Notes under the pieces: model-generated
Databases searched by the model: none
What the model saw: the letters and a program-made list of their open reading frames with translations, nothing else
Told to the model about the DNA's origin: nothing
Part shown: piece after piece, positions 19,911-32,751 of the stretch
How positions within the stretch are numbered: position 1 is the first letter of the stretch
Layout of the letters: each line of letters opens with the position of its first letter
Assembly: GCF_000149955.1 (NCBI RefSeq)
Contig: NC_030996.1
Coordinates: forward strand, 885,467 to 949,466
Reading direction: 5' to 3'
Length of the DNA: 64,000 nucleotides
Source of the DNA: Fusarium oxysporum f. sp. lycopersici 4287
Taxonomy: Eukaryota > Ascomycota > Sordariomycetes > Hypocreales > Nectriaceae
Made by a program: the position numbers and the translations under genes

Positions 19911-21539
19911 GGATTTTCTTATTATTGGTTTTTGGTTCCTGATCTGTTCTCTGAATTTTTGATATCACATTTTGCCCAACATATAAACTCCCCTGCAGCC
20001 AATTTTCCTACAATATATTGAGATAATGCAATTGCAGCTGGAAGATAATAGCTTCCATTTAAGTCATGTAATAAAAAGATCATTACTTTTCGACAACTAA
20101 TATAACAGTTAGGACTCATAGGAAAGCCTAATAAGGCTCTTACCGCCTATGTCTTGGCAACGGTCTAGCAGCGTTGATCGATTATATCACGATCAACGGT
20201 GGTATTGAGCGCCTTGGCAGTGTTGAATCCGTGTGGAAGTTAAAGCTAGCCGTGGTGTTAGATCGCGAGGCACTAGAAGGAGAGTTAAACTGCTTGGAAT
20301 GTTTCAATACAAAATATGTTATAGGCCTGTGTCAGCCTAGCAAAAGGTTGCAAGATAGCTTTAAATCATCTGCTTGGGTACAGCAGGTTACTACAAGAGC
20401 CAAGCAAGTCGATAAATATTCGACATCGCACTTGAAGATCGATTCCAAGTGAAAAGTTAGAGCGTAGAAAAAGGCATAACCGTAAAGCCTTAGCTTAAAA
20501 GCAACCCCGTTCCTCGGCCAAGTATATGAGCACTAGCGTCGGTCTAACTCAACGTCAAGATGATCACATATCAACGTCAAGCTCCGTAGCTGCATCGGAC
20601 CCCATCAAGGCCAATTAGAAGCAAAGCAAGGAACCTTCAGAACGGATCTGCCAATATCCGAGGAGCGGGGCCGTAGCCAGCATTTGATGTGAGATTTTCA
20701 GGTTCAGATGAAGTACCCCACGGAGCAATATGATATAGTGTTAGAACTTCTCGCAGCAGAATATGACGGGCTACAAGAAGAATTCCAGTCATGATAAACC
20801 TTCTCGTCAGAAACAATAAAATCCTATCACAGAATCGCCGCTACAAGGGAGAGCTAGTCGACTCCACGCTAATGATAATACTGTCTTGGCTGGAGCCGAG
20901 CACGTTGGAACTGTTATTTGTCACCATTGCCCCAATCATCGAACCCACGTTTGAGCCTCAGCCAAGGAATCGGTTCTCAGATTTACAAGGCCATGATCAG
21001 ATCGTCATTCTGTCTCTTCTTTGCGTGTTTCTCAGCTCAAGACAGGAAAATCTGGGCCATATCCCCTGCACTTGCAGGAAGGAAACATTTCGGCCCGTTC
21101 CCCATCATCATCGTCTGGGACCAATAATCAGGAGAGCTTTGAAATCCTCTACATTCTCATTATGATCGACATGGCTCAACCGGAGACCGTTACCCTATTT
21201 ATGAACCTCGCCAGGGCGTATTACCAAAATAGACCTAGGAAATCGATAGTTTGACTTTAGTGTCCCTTGCAACAGCCAGTCGTATGTACAATGGCAGAAT
21301 TGCCAGCAAACGTACTCATTATCCCTCTGTAGAGAGGCGTTTTCTGATTCTTGTCAAGCCTTTCATCATGTTTTCGAGTACGTCAGATACCATCATAGCA
21401 TTCTCAAGACGCATATCGAGTGAGAAACCCATAAGTGGATATCAAAAATGCCTATATAATGTCCATACTCTATTCTTGATATCCTGAATGCATTCAGAAG
21501 GTACCTGACTCGGAAAGCCATTGACATCGGGTTATCAAC
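19911..21539. other. Gene-free interval
   Basis: About 1.6 kb, AT-rich between 19900 and 20130. A 92-codon frame at 20174-20452 and three overlapping frames at 20791-21254 have no recognisable domain or coherent splice pattern and may be remnants of old repeats. The last part includes the promoter of the peroxidase gene. Confidence 0.45.
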
Positions 21540-23066
21540 ATGCGTTTCTCTGTTGTCGTTGCCGCGCTTTGCGCCCCCTCGGCTCTTTCTTTCCCCTGGT
21601 TAGCACCGGAGGGATTAGATGCGCTGCTCAACCACCCGGAAGCGCGTGCAGAGATTGACCGACGCTTAAAAGAGCACCAAGTCGGCCAAGCAGAGAAGAG
21701 CCATGAGCCTCGACAGCTCAAGACTGGCGTCGTGGGTGGCGTTGTGTCCTTGCTCGGAGGCACTGTTGAGGCTGTCGTCGACAATGTCTTGGGTCTGATT
21801 CCTACCAATAAAGCTGTCAAGGGTCTGCAGAAGTTCCCTGAATCTTCTCACCCGTTCAAGGCTCCTGGTAAAACTGACCAGCGAGGCCCTTGCCCTGGTC
21901 TCAACACTTTGGCCAATCATGGATGTAAGCTGAAGAATCGAAGGACTAGCGAACAGGCAGCTGACAATTAATAGATATTCCCCGAAACGGTATCGCTACG
22001 ATCGGCCAGATCCAAGCTGGCACTGCAAAACTATTCAACATGGGCGCAGATCTTTCTGCTCTCCTTGCTGTCGGTGGTGCTGTCGACGGTGGCGATATTC
22101 TGTCTCAGAAGATGAGCATCGGAGGTCCTGATAACCGTGTCGGGCTTCTGAATGGTGCTCTGAACAAGATCTTTGGCAAGCCATCTGGTATCGCTGGACA
22201 TGGTAAGTGATCAATCTCAAGACCATACACTATGACAGTCACTAATAATCTGGGCAGGAAAGTTCAACGAAGGCGACGCGTCTGCTACACGTGAAGATTT
22301 CTACCTCAACGGAGATAATATTTCATTCAAGTCAGAACTTTTCAAGCAGATGCACCAGCAGGCTCTTGCCAAGGGTGACGGCACTTACAACGTCGATGCG
22401 ATCAAAGAACATTTCAAGAACAGATACAGAGATTCTAAGGCCGCCAATAAGCAGTTTTACTTCAATCTTCCTAGCGCCGCAGTTGTTATGGGCGCGTACT
22501 ATTTCGTTCCTGGCTTCTTCTCCAATGGAACCATTGGAGCTGGCGGTATTGCCAATGAAGCTTCCATCACCTCTTTCTACGGCGCCAAGCCAAAGCGCAA
22601 GAACGCTTGGAAGGATAAGGACCTTGAATACACCCATGTTCCTGAGCGCATTCCTGAGCAAGGCTGGTATCGACGCGCTACACCTATGACTATCCCTGAG
22701 GCTGTTGGTGGGATTCTTGACGTCTACCTTTACGCTCAGCCAGCACTTGGAGGATCTGGCGCTGATGGTAGTTGGGTTGTTGGTCCACTTGACTTGCCCA
22801 AGGATCCTCAAGGTTTGAGCTGCTTCCTGTACAATGCAATTTTCGCCAACTTTCCTGCCGAGCTGTTCAACTCTGTCAGGCTCTTGCAGTCGATTCTCAA
22901 TGGTGTTTCGGATGCACTTGTTCCCGGATACAAGGCTTTGGGCTGTAAGGTCGACTTCCCCGATGCCAAGGGATCTTCGGCGAGTAAAAAGTTCGCCGCG
23001 TACGAGAAGAAGTACGTTGGCCCTGCCAAGACAAAGGCTGTAGGCAGTGGATGGTATCAAAAGTGA
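21540..23066 (+). CDS. Secreted heme-thiolate peroxidase (peroxidase family 2 / unspecific peroxygenase type)
   Basis: Exons 21540-21924, 21975-22202 and 22258-23066 give 473 aa. Signal peptide MRFSVVVAALCAPSALS. The heme-ligand motif PCPGLNTLANHGYIP places the proximal Cys at C118; the first intron splits the Tyr codon right after it. The distal acid motif FNEGDASATREDF is the EGD-S-R form of peroxygenases. These enzymes use H2O2 to halogenate, oxidise or hydroxylate organic substrates outside the cell. The C-terminal half (RIPEQGWYRRATPM, later CFLYNAIFANFP) matches the longer fungal group, also seen in the second peroxidase at 59545. Cys in the last third may form the usual disulfide. Exact substrate unknown. 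Confidence 0.92.
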
Positions 23067-23337
23067 AGAATTTGGAACCAAGTAATTAGGTATTAATAAG
23101 TAACCGTTTTGTGTATCTATAACACTGCTCGAAAATCGCTTGGGGGGTATACAACTGGCTGACGTACCTATCCATAAGCGGGAAGCAGACTTACCCCGAC
23201 TCTTCTGTTTAACTAGAATTCACGTTGTATACTATCAGCATACGCACAACCCATTCCTGCTACCTTTACCCATACCCGGAGACCCCAGAAACGGTGCAGC
23301 TTCCAGCGTATCACGTTCCTTCCGTGGTAATACGTTC

Positions 23338-24154
23338 TCGAGTGCTTGTCGACTCTGGATGATTGCCCAGGAAGTTCTGGGTGTTTACAACTTTGCTAAG
23401 GCACTAATTTCGGAACGTGTCTCGCTGTCATTTGCTGAAGTAAAGTATCAAAATTATTGGTCTGGGTTGACGGCCTTGACGATGGCATGAAGAGAGTAGA
23501 GGACTGCCCATACGAGAGTATCATCTTCCAGTAAGTCATGCAGTAGGCAATCCAGAAGAACTTATCTAATCATCTGGAAGTACCCTTTTTCACGTCGTTG
23601 TGACGATAATATTCCGCCCATTCATCACCCTGCCACGGTCAAGCCGATTGATGACACTGACATCTCCAGACAGTCACCCCAGAGCATTATACGCTGCTTC
23701 AATGAATCAACTGAAAGAATTGGTGTTCTGCTTCTGTGCGAAGTATCCTCAATCTGCTTACACGACATTCTTCAATGCCGCACCACCCACGCTCAGCCTC
23801 GCGATGCTAGAAGATCTGCAGGACCCATCATGGCGACACTATTTCTACCTATGTGTGCGCTGCTAGCAAGGCCTGTACTTTTCCTATCCCATGTTCCGCG
23901 ATGTTGCGAAAGCTTTTCTATCCATGGCCATGCAAAAAGATGCCATTGCGGCGGGGGAAGCTCAGAACCTGTTGCGAGGAGTTGATCAGACTGGGGAGCA
24001 TCATACTACTCCTGAGGAGGCTTTCACGAGCTTCATATTTGATTTCGTGTCTGAGAGAGTCGCCGAAGCGCAGATCCATTCAATGGCTGGTAGGTTTGAA
24101 GAGATGGTCATATTTGACGAGTTGATTTATAAGAACACAGCGTTGTCTAGCTAG
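23338..24154 (+). pseudogene. Decayed 3' part of a Zn2Cys6 regulator gene
   Basis: Three blocks match, in order, the C-terminal region usual in fungal Zn2Cys6 regulators: LWMIAQEVLGVYNFAKAL and VSLSFAEVKYQ (about 23349-23460, frame 1), IIFRPFITLP through SAYTTFFNAAPP (23603-23863, frame 2) and MFRDVAKAFLSMAMQKDAI to the stop at 24154 (frame 2). Frame 2 is broken only by a TAG at 23864-23866, and a frame change separates block one from block two. No zinc cluster or upstream half is seen. I read it as the remnant of a truncated, dead regulator. An intron could hide the frame change, but not the in-frame TAG without an odd splice. Confidence 0.72.
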
Positions 24155-24434
24155 TAGAGAAGCTCGCAACTTTGGACAAAAACGGTCTTTCAGACGGGGC
24201 AAACGTCATTGAACCTGCGATAAGATCTCAATTTAGCTAGATAAAAAATCTGTATTATGCTTATTGGGTATTAAATGCTGACTCACGTCATCTTGCACAT
24301 CCAAGTTTTGTTGGCCCGACGGAAACTCCGCAGCCCGAAAGCTATCGGAATCTGACAGGCACCAGGAACTCCATAATCTCGCCAGCCTAATACTAGTGAT
24401 CAACGACAAGATATTGAGTATACCAAAATACGAA

Positions 24435-26507
24435 ATGTCGACTAGTACCTCTTCAAAAGCTTCTGGTGTGAGAAGAAGAGCTTGTGTCAATTGCACCTCT
24501 GTCAAGTCGAAATGCCTGCCATTCTCATCTGACGAATGCCAGCGGTGTAATCGGCTTGGTAAGCGATGCACCTATCTCAATGTTGTGGAGAAGCGGAAGA
24601 GTCCTTCCAGATCCTCGTAAGTCTACGAAAACAAGTACTTTTCTTCGGTTATTGACGGGGTTCAGCCGCACGCGACTCCTCGAGCAAAGACTGAGTCGAG
24701 TTTTGGCTCTGCTGGGCGACCAAGCCCAGGGCACGCCCATGAGTGGTTTTGTCGCGCAAATAGCTGCCGAAGACCTCGATATGAACGTACTAAGTGGCAG
24801 CCGGCTTGACCAATTGCCGTTACCTCGTGGCTTGAGACTGCATGGGACAGTGGATGTCGTTGATCGCGGCTTTCTCAGCTTAACTGAAGCGCAGATATTG
24901 CTTGACAACTATCGTACCAAAGCGGTTCAACACTTTCCTTTTGTTCCCATCTCTTCTGGAACTACCGTCGCTTCTCTCAGGGCTGATAAGCCATTCTTGT
25001 TTATGTGCATCATGGCAACCATGAAATTTGATAATTGCACCATCCAACGACAGATTGGTGAAGAAATCCGCAATCAAGCGCATCAGCGAGTTTTAATGCA
25101 GTCAGAAAGCACTCTTGAAATTCTGCAAGGCCTCTTGGTTTACCTAGCATGGTACCAGTACTTCTTCATCAGCTACGAGAAGCAGCAAATTGTTCCAATC
25201 GCACAATTGTGTGTCTCACTGGTTCAGAACCTCGGGCTCGATCAGAATCCTGACAATATGAGACGAAAAGTCGATCTTGGGCCAGATGAAACAGCCCCTG
25301 GACGCAAGGCCGCACGGTCTGCAGAGCAACTTCGGGCTTTGCTTGGAACATATTGCACAGCATCTTGGTACGTATAGAAAGGTCGAGGGTCATTAACGGG
25401 AAGCAGACTGATTGTCCAGGGTTTCTATCAAGTTTCGGACTCGCGGCGCTTTACCATACACAGGATACATCAAGCAAAGCTGGGAACTCCTCCTAGCCAA
25501 CGCAGAATATCCGAGTGACCTTATGATCCCCCATTTCGTTCGTATAAGCGAATTTTGCCGTCGTATATGCGACACTTTTGGGTATGACGACCTAGAAAAC
25601 TCAGGGATGAGGGGAGAGTTTGTCAGTGCCATGGCTTTGCAGACCCTCAATAGCGAATCTGCATTGTTGAAAGCCTCCATTCCTCCAGACCTCCAGAACA
25701 ACCGTAAGTCAACTTCCAAGAACTATCGGCTCATGGCTTGACTAAAATTCATCGACAGTTGCTATAAGAATGGAGGTTTACTTGCTTGATACTGTACTCA
25801 GTGAAGTTTCACTGCATGATGACTTTTGGGATAGCAAATCGACTTCTAACTTCTTCATAACTAATAATCCGTCTTCCTCAACCAGTACCAGGGCTTCCAT
25901 CTTGTTTCACCTTATCCGAAGCTGCAAGTCGCTAAACGATGCCATCATAGCCTATCCCGACGAAGAGCTCTGGTACATCACGTTTTATACAACGGCCAAG
26001 ATTTGCAGAAGTCTCTTGTGTCTCTCAAATGCTAGCAAGATATCATCAGAAATCTTTAGAGAGACTGGGCTTGCCCTCTGCAATGCCCCTTTTATGGCCA
26101 TTAGTTCTCCTGTTCACGACGCCATGACAGTTGAGAGGGTGGCTGACTTGAAGAGCGAGGCAAAGCGACTGCAAGGAAAGTTCAAGAATCTCTCTTCTCA
26201 AGTACAGAGAATCGGCAATGAGGAAGATATCATGTTTGGATTCTCGAGTATGATATGGGCAGTGGCAGCTGCGTATGAGGAAACTAGAAGGCTGGAACCA
26301 GGTCTTTTGAACTTTTCTACAGGATGTGATGGACAGAACTCCTCTTCTGAACTGGGTAGCTCGGAAGGTTATCTCTCGAGCACTGGGTCTGGAAACCTGC
26401 AGCCAGAAGCCGTGTTGGACTTTGGCATGATGGAAGATGAAACTTGGGAAGAGTTGTTGGCTGGGATTGCCACCGTAACGGAGCCTGCATCATCGCTGCA
26501 AGTATGA
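24435..26507 (+). CDS. Zn2Cys6 fungal transcription factor
   Basis: Exons 24435-24616, 24666-25367, 25420-25703 and 25759-26507 give 638 aa; each junction keeps the frame. Zinc cluster C17-x2-C20-x6-C27-x7-C35-x2-C38-x6-C45 (CVNCTSVKSKC, then CQRCNRLGKRC). After the first intron a short coiled coil (RTRLLEQRLSRVLALL) may dimerise. The regulatory domain includes KPFLFMCIMATMKFDN and GLLVYLAWYQYFF, a pattern of regulators near secondary-metabolism or catabolic genes. The acidic C-terminus (GMMEDETWEELLAGI) may activate. It lies 374 bp upstream of the SDR gene in the same orientation and may control it; that is inference. Confidence 0.92.
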
Positions 26508-26881
26508 GTAGCTGTAATTAGCAAGCAGATAGTATGCCCCTCAATTGAATTTGTCGAGAACCTTGGCAAGAGAATTCTGTAAACTCCGAATTGCTGCACC
26601 ATCGTCTTTATATCCGTAATGATATATGCTGACAGGACCAAAAACCTTGGCTGAGGATTTTCGCTTGCAAGTGATTGGCCAGGGGGTGCTTCAGTGGCTG
26701 ACCGGAAATTCCGCCTGCGGCGAAGTCCTCCAAAGCTTGGTAATAGCTGCATAGACCCTGTTGCGACGAAGGGATATAAGATGCCTCATTATCTTGGGCA
26801 TGAGAACTCAGAGCAAATTACTCTTCTATCTCAATTTCAAGACAAAATAATTAACAAAAGTTTATACCACGCGTATTCATT

Positions 26882-27895
26882 ATGCCTCCTCCCAAAGGAA
26901 CTCCCAACCCTCTTGAAGGGCCTGGTAAGCAAGCCCTCTTTGTGTGGCTTCTTTTTATGCATGAATTAACCTCCATGAAGGTGACTATGACGTTACCTCA
27001 GTGGTACACTCAGATACCTATCCTGCCATTGACCCAAAGAACTTTAATTTGAAGGACAAGGTAGTTCTCGTCACTGGAGCATCTCGAGGCTATGGCCGAG
27101 CCATGTGTGCAGCTTTTGCACGAGCTGGTACTTCTCGTATCGTTGTCGCTTCTAGATCCGACATGTCGGCAACCGCCGAAGCTATCAAAGCTGCGGCAAA
27201 AGAAGCAGGCCATCCGGAGCCAGAGGTTCTGACCATCAAGGCTGATGTTGGTGTTCCAGAAAGTGTTGATGCTTTGGCGCAGAAGATTGACGAAGCATTC
27301 GGTTATGTTGATGTCGTGATTAACAATGCAGCATTCATGAAAATGGTGTCCATCCCTGAGTCTGAGCCTGCAGACTGGTTGCAGACCCTCACCGCGAATG
27401 TCTATGGACCCTATCTCATTGCACGAGGCTTGGCCCCTTTGCTTGTCAAGTCGGAACTCAAGACTATCATCAACATCAGCAGCGTCGGAGCTCATCTCGT
27501 ATCGCCGACTCTAAGCTCATATCAGATCTCTAAGCTAGCCCTTATCAGATTGACCGAGTTCATCTCGGTCGAGTACGCGGACAAAGGGATCGTGTCGTAC
27601 AGCGTCCATCCTGGAAACTCTCCTTCAGAGATGTTGGGCGGGATCGAGGGAGTTCCCGAGGAGTTGCGAGCAGGTAAGTCGGTCGATTTGAATCGCTAGG
27701 ATCAGCTGCTAACAGGAACAAGCCTTTGTTGACACTCCTGCGCTTTGTGCCAACTCTTTGGTTTATTTGTCATCGGAAAGGCGACCTTGGCTGGCCGGGC
27801 GTTACATCAACCTCACTTGGGATCTTCCTGAACTCATGACGAAGGAAGAGGAGATTGTCAAGGGCGACAAGCTGAAAGTTCGTCTTGTGACTTAG
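26882..27895 (+). CDS. Short-chain dehydrogenase/reductase
   Basis: Exons 26882-26924, 26981-27673 and 27723-27895 give 302 aa. The start is in a 43-nt first exon (MPPPKGTPNPLEGPG); a start at the GTG near 27001 would be non-standard. The 3' junction uses an AAG acceptor at 27720-27722 just after GCTAACAG. Classical SDR marks: cofactor loop VTGASRGYGRAM, NNAA (VDVVINNAAF), catalytic Ser in INISSVGAH, and Y-x3-K in SSYQISKLALIR; the basic ASRSD after beta-2 suggests NADP(H). Soluble and probably cytosolic. The Zn2Cys6 gene upstream is the likely regulator; substrate unknown. Confidence 0.93.
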
Positions 27896-28100
27896 CTAGA
27901 TACTCGCTTGGGAAATGCACAATGCTCAACTACGGAATTCATCATGCACTTGAGATATTCGAAGAAATGCGACTGTCTAAATTGTGTGGAATAATTATTA
28001 TGTATGTAGTCTATCGAGGGGTATGTTCAAAGATCTATGTCATCCAATCCGTACAAATACACTTTTAGTAAAGGTCCTCTCACTCAGCCAAGTGATTCCC

Positions 28101-29429
28101 TTATTGTTGCTTGCCCTCTGCAGTGTTAAGATTCTCCAATTGATCCAAGCATCTCTTTCGGATACCGAAGAACGCTGTCACATGTCCAACAACCCACCAA
28201 GCAAAGAGAATAGGAAGTCCAATGTGAAGGGAGTTACCACATCCAGACCAGACCTGGATGAGAATAATCCATAATGAGTGAGCGGGGAAAATGTAACCAA
28301 TGCGATAGAATCCAGCTGTAAGCTCAAAGGGGAACACGACAGAGCCGACATTCATCATGAACCATGTGAGGAGAAAGAAAGGCGTGAGGGCCATGGGAAT
28401 GTAGCTTCCAATAAGAGTTTCTAATACCTGGAAGTTGACATCCATGAAAAGCCAAAAGGTCAACCAGGATAGGGCAAACTGTCCGCCAGAAACATCCCAG
28501 TCTTCGCGGAAGGCCCAGATATAGCCCGTGACGACCAAGGCATAGAGTGCAGAGAATATCATGCCGTTGATGAAACGCATAATGAAGAGATCGCGGATGC
28601 GCATGTTCTTGTGAAGGCCGAACTTGTCGTAGATGCCGTTCATGGCGAGGACGTAGAAGAACTGGCCAAGGATAGCCATTACAATGTTGATGGTGTTGTA
28701 GAGGTTTCGACTTCCTTGGTTGGTGGGCTGGATGACGTCGGCGGTACCTTGGATGGGGTTGAGATATGCTTCGACGGCAGCTGGGTCACTGCTGTTGACA
28801 CTTCGCAGGGCGGAACGACCCTGTTGGGACTGGTAGTAGCTACCTCGAGCAGCTCCAATGACCTTTTGCAAGTTGGGAACCAAGTATCCAGAAGCGACAG
28901 TAGGATATCGGGCGCTGTTGTAGATGTAGGTGATGCTATCGGCAGGGTTGTAGTTCTCGGCAGCGGAGCCACCTTCATAAGCAGCAGCAAGCTTATCAGA
29001 AGAGCCCTTTTTGATGTAGATAGCACCCCAATAATCGGCGTTGCAGACGCCATGCTTGACATCCTTCGTCTCGGGGTAGTCATCGGCGGATCGAAACTCG
29101 AGTGTAGGGAAAGTCTTGTCCTGGAAGTTCTTGTATGCGTTGGCGACAGATTCTCCAACAGCACCACCATCATAATCAACGACTAGAATCTTCAGGCCTG
29201 ATACTCGGTTACCGACTTCGAATGTGGAGCCGAAGACGTATGAAAGGTCGGCGAGGAATATCACGAGAATGGCGACCATGATTCCTGTGAGGATCTTAAC
29301 GACAAGACCTCTTCGGCCCTGCCATATTGTTGAGTTGATACCATGTCGCTGTGTGTCCTCCATGACGGCCGGCTCGTCGTGTAACGTAGGAGCAGGGGAG
29401 GACGTTTGTTGTTCTAGATCGACTGTCAT
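28101..29429 (-). CDS. SNG1/DUF3533-family membrane protein
   Basis: Single exon, 442 aa. A cytosolic N-terminus is followed by TM1 (about residues 46-66, LTGIMVAILVIFLADLSYVFG), a large extracytosolic loop (67-250: LKILVVDYDGGAVGESVANAY and DYWGAIYIKKGSS), and five or six further membrane helices from about residue 250 (IVMAILGQFFYVLAM, IFSALYALVVTGYIW, TPFFLLTWFMMNVGSV). This is the layout of the fungal DUF3533 family, whose yeast member SNG1 gives nitrosoguanidine resistance and affects plasma-membrane lipid behaviour. It converges with the SDR gene, with 205 bp between the two stops. Function in this organism inferred only from family. Confidence 0.88.
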   Translation of the reverse strand: MTVDLEQQTSSPAPTLHDEPAVMEDTQRHGINSTIWQGRRGLVVKILTGIMVAILVIFLADLSYVFGSTFEVGNRVSGLKILVVDYDGGAVGESVANAYKNFQDKTFPTLEFRSADDYPETKDVKHGVCNADYWGAIYIKKGSSDKLAAAYEGGSAAENYNPADSITYIYNSARYPTVASGYLVPNLQKVIGAARGSYYQSQQGRSALRSVNSSDPAAVEAYLNPIQGTADVIQPTNQGSRNLYNTINIVMAILGQFFYVLAMNGIYDKFGLHKNMRIRDLFIMRFINGMIFSALYALVVTGYIWAFREDWDVSGGQFALSWLTFWLFMDVNFQVLETLIGSYIPMALTPFFLLTWFMMNVGSVVFPFELTAGFYRIGYIFPAHSLWIILIQVWSGCGNSLHIGLPILFAWWVVGHVTAFFGIRKRCLDQLENLNTAEGKQQ

Positions 29430-32400
29430 GTTGAAGATTGAACTGGACTAAAGGGGTATGTGATGATGAGATGCAGGGGCTGAAGGGTTTTAAAGAGTCA
29501 GGCCACGATTAATGGAGACCGGTAGTTGTTTGTTTATTTGTCTAAGCAATTAATAGATCCGAAATTAAAAACAATCGTGCGACTCTTGCATATCTAAATA
29601 GCCAGATCCATCTGATCGATGGTGCCATGTTATTACTATGGCCGCATATTCTGGACTCTTGAGTTCCCCCGTCGTAGGTCGGAAATCTAGACAAGTCCGA
29701 GCAGCGAGGCCTGAGTCAATCATGCGCTAAACCCTATAGGGGCCTCGCGTAAGGGTCAGGGCGATCATTAGCTGCTAAAAACCGGCGCCAGCTCGCGTCG
29801 CGACGTGGCCGACACGCCGACATGGCGCTAAGATAACTGTGATTACAAAAGATGCCCACTTCCTCCTAAAAATGTGACTGGAAGGATTCGCTCCTTCGTG
29901 GATCTGCGGATAACTTAGATAAGCCGGTCGGCGTTGCGCACTTTTTTTCACCGAGATGTTGATGCATCAATCCGCGATTACGTGAGATCCTCGCTGCATT
30001 CATTTACGTCATTTTCTTCGTTACTGGCGAAGCAGATGACTGCCATCGCCTTTGATCATCACCAGCAGACCTATCTCAGCTGCTCAATTAATGGTATGTC
30101 ACTACCAATAGCCTGCCAATGTTGCTCATAACCTGATAAAATCATGCTGAATATTGCCTCGCACTCATCGCACAAGGCATGCCTCTGACATAATTCCGTG
30201 TTGCACAAGTTCCAACGGACAACAACCCTTAACTCCGTGCAACACCTCATTAAGCCCCGTACGTGGTTTGTGCAGCACTGCACTATTGCCATTTCCTCTT
30301 GACGTTGTAAGAACACAGAACCTGTAATGGGGTAGCGCAACAACCATTTGATGTGCATGCTTTCTCGGATATATGTGCCGGCATTAATGAGCTGGCTTAT
30401 CAAGATTGGATATTAGTATTGCGCAGCATTTAGAGTACGAGTATTTGAGTTCGTGAGACCTGTGCAGGCTTTTCCATACGCGGATCCGCGCCATGGTTCA
30501 CTCACCCTGGTCCCAAGAAGCAAATCTTTGATAGCTTCCCAGTGGCACTTATTACTAGCCTGTCATTGGCAGCTGGGAGCAGCCCTAAAGTGGCTGAGGA
30601 AAATGCACGGCTGCAGGGTAGTCATTCCAAAATCATTTCCTCTGGGATTGAGCTTCAGACCGGCTGTAGGTATTTCATGGTTGAGATATCCTTGGAAGGG
30701 TATTCGCATTATCTATATTGTTGCAACCTTAATATAATTCGTGTTCAATGGTTCTACAAGGCCTGTTGCGCACGGAACCCAGTTTTCCTTCTGCTCAGTT
30801 CGTGACAGCAATCAAGATCCAGCACCGTCTTGTAACTCGGAGCGAAACCATCGAATGAAACAAGAGATACCATCAGCATCTCTTCCGTATTACTGTGGCA
30901 TTGATTCGCCACCCAATGGCTAGGGACAGAACGCTCAATTAACTAACGGGTAGATAGGCAGAACTGTCTGTTGAGCCTGATCTGTCTTCTCATCACGAGG
31001 TTGGGTGCAAGGTTCAACTTCCAATTCGCGATGGCACACCACCAACCCTATCGCTGGATCTGCTTTGAAGTTGACCGGCAATGCCCAAGAAGCAGTAGCT
31101 CCGATTTCAACAACTCCAAATTAGTTTGAATAATTTCGTTGAGTACTGCAAGCACTGGCTTACATCAAGCCGAAGTGACAGGCTATTCCCAATTGCAAGA
31201 CTTTGATCAGCTGGCCCAACCCCAATATGGCACGGGCACGTGTGCGTCATCCAAGATCACCGAGATGAATACATCCTCAAGCGATTGTTTGACTAATTGC
31301 AATCTGTCATGAACTTATTATGAGCTCCACTCTCCTTTGCTTTGTTGCTGAATTGAAACGATAGATCGACAATGAATGTGGACGATCGATGGAGAGTTCC
31401 GGACGCCTATCCTATCGTGGATATCACATCTCACATCCGACGACGCTCACTCCATCGGAAGTTTTTCAGAGTTAAGGTTAAGACTAGCCGTTTCGCTGCC
31501 ACTTGTCAGCCGTCACATTCTTCGACCATGCAGCATGTTCAAACTATGAACCAACTCATGCAGAGACATTGGCGGGTATGACGGCAAAGGTTTTCCTGTC
31601 ATAGTTACCGTGCCGTGACATAACAGCAGAGACACTGATGGGGCATCATGCCGCTTCATCAAATGACCGAAACAGAGAAAAGAGCTATTGGCTGGCTCAT
31701 GAGATGGTAGCTGGAGCTGAAAATATGTCTCCACTGCGCCCAAGTCCAGACCTGCTGGTCTGAGGCATATTACATGAGAAGTCTCATAAAATCCAGTAAT
31801 TTTATGGAACATAAGTACTCAATTGAGAATTTGACTGAAAATTCAAGATGCTATTCGTGCACAATACACTTTTTGCCAGCCGGGACTAACTTTGCCACCA
31901 GCCCCTAATATTAGCTTCTGAAGTAAACTCCCGCTCGCAACGGGCCGCTCGATCTAGATCCCGATAAGTTATGTAACTGACAGTCCACCTAACGCACTTG
32001 ATCAGTGCCAAGCTGACATTCGGATTACCGCTGAGGGAACTCCGCCTGACCGACATCCGCACCACTGATATTCGCAGCTCCGAGACATTGGGGGTCCAAA
32101 CGCTGCTCCATTCCGGTTTCGTGAGCCAAGAGACGGCACAAGCTGCCATGGCAGCTCCCGCCGCTTCTTATTTGGACGACTTGCAGATTTCGATGCGGAG
32201 ATGTCAAGATTGGCAGTCCACTGACGTGACTCGGATGTCTCCCCCGGTCGATCTTGGTTGTGATGAGGTCGTAGGTTGCATTTGGCTTCACGAGACTAAA
32301 GCAGTCAAGGGAGAGATGTCGCGCCCTGTTACAATGAAGGGATGATGGGTGCCCCGCAGGAGGATTTTCGTATTCCCCCAGTCACGTATGCGAGTCGATA

Positions 32401-32719
32401 GAGATCAGCAGCCAGTCGATCCTCTTATTTAGGGAATAAGTAACGGTTTGCAGATCACTTTTACTGTGCCACTCATACCGCAGAAGCTGTCACCATGGAA
32501 CGTTCGACGTTGAGACAGGACGTTGGCCCTTGATGTCGATCAGACTGATGCAAGGATGGCCAAGGATGGAACGGTGCTTGCCGCTTGACGTGAGGCTGAA
32601 GAAAGGGGAGCGTCCTGTTGTCTTACAACTAGAATGTTTTGCGGGGGTTGAAGATCCACGACCAAGTTATTGAGTGAAGTTCTCTTTTCAAAAGACAGTT
32701 TTTCTCTCAGGGCACTGCC

Positions 32720-32751
<32 letters not shown>

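Noticed and set aside
22332..23081. 249-codon reverse frame opposite the peroxidase gene
   Set aside because: Shadow of a well-supported gene; no domain of its own.
28611..29186. 191-codon forward frame opposite the SNG1-like gene
   Set aside because: Composition follows from the codon structure of the true gene on the other strand.
30071..30403. 110-codon Cys-containing reverse frame
   Set aside because: No signal peptide, no domain, no splice context; Cys spacing fits no known pattern.
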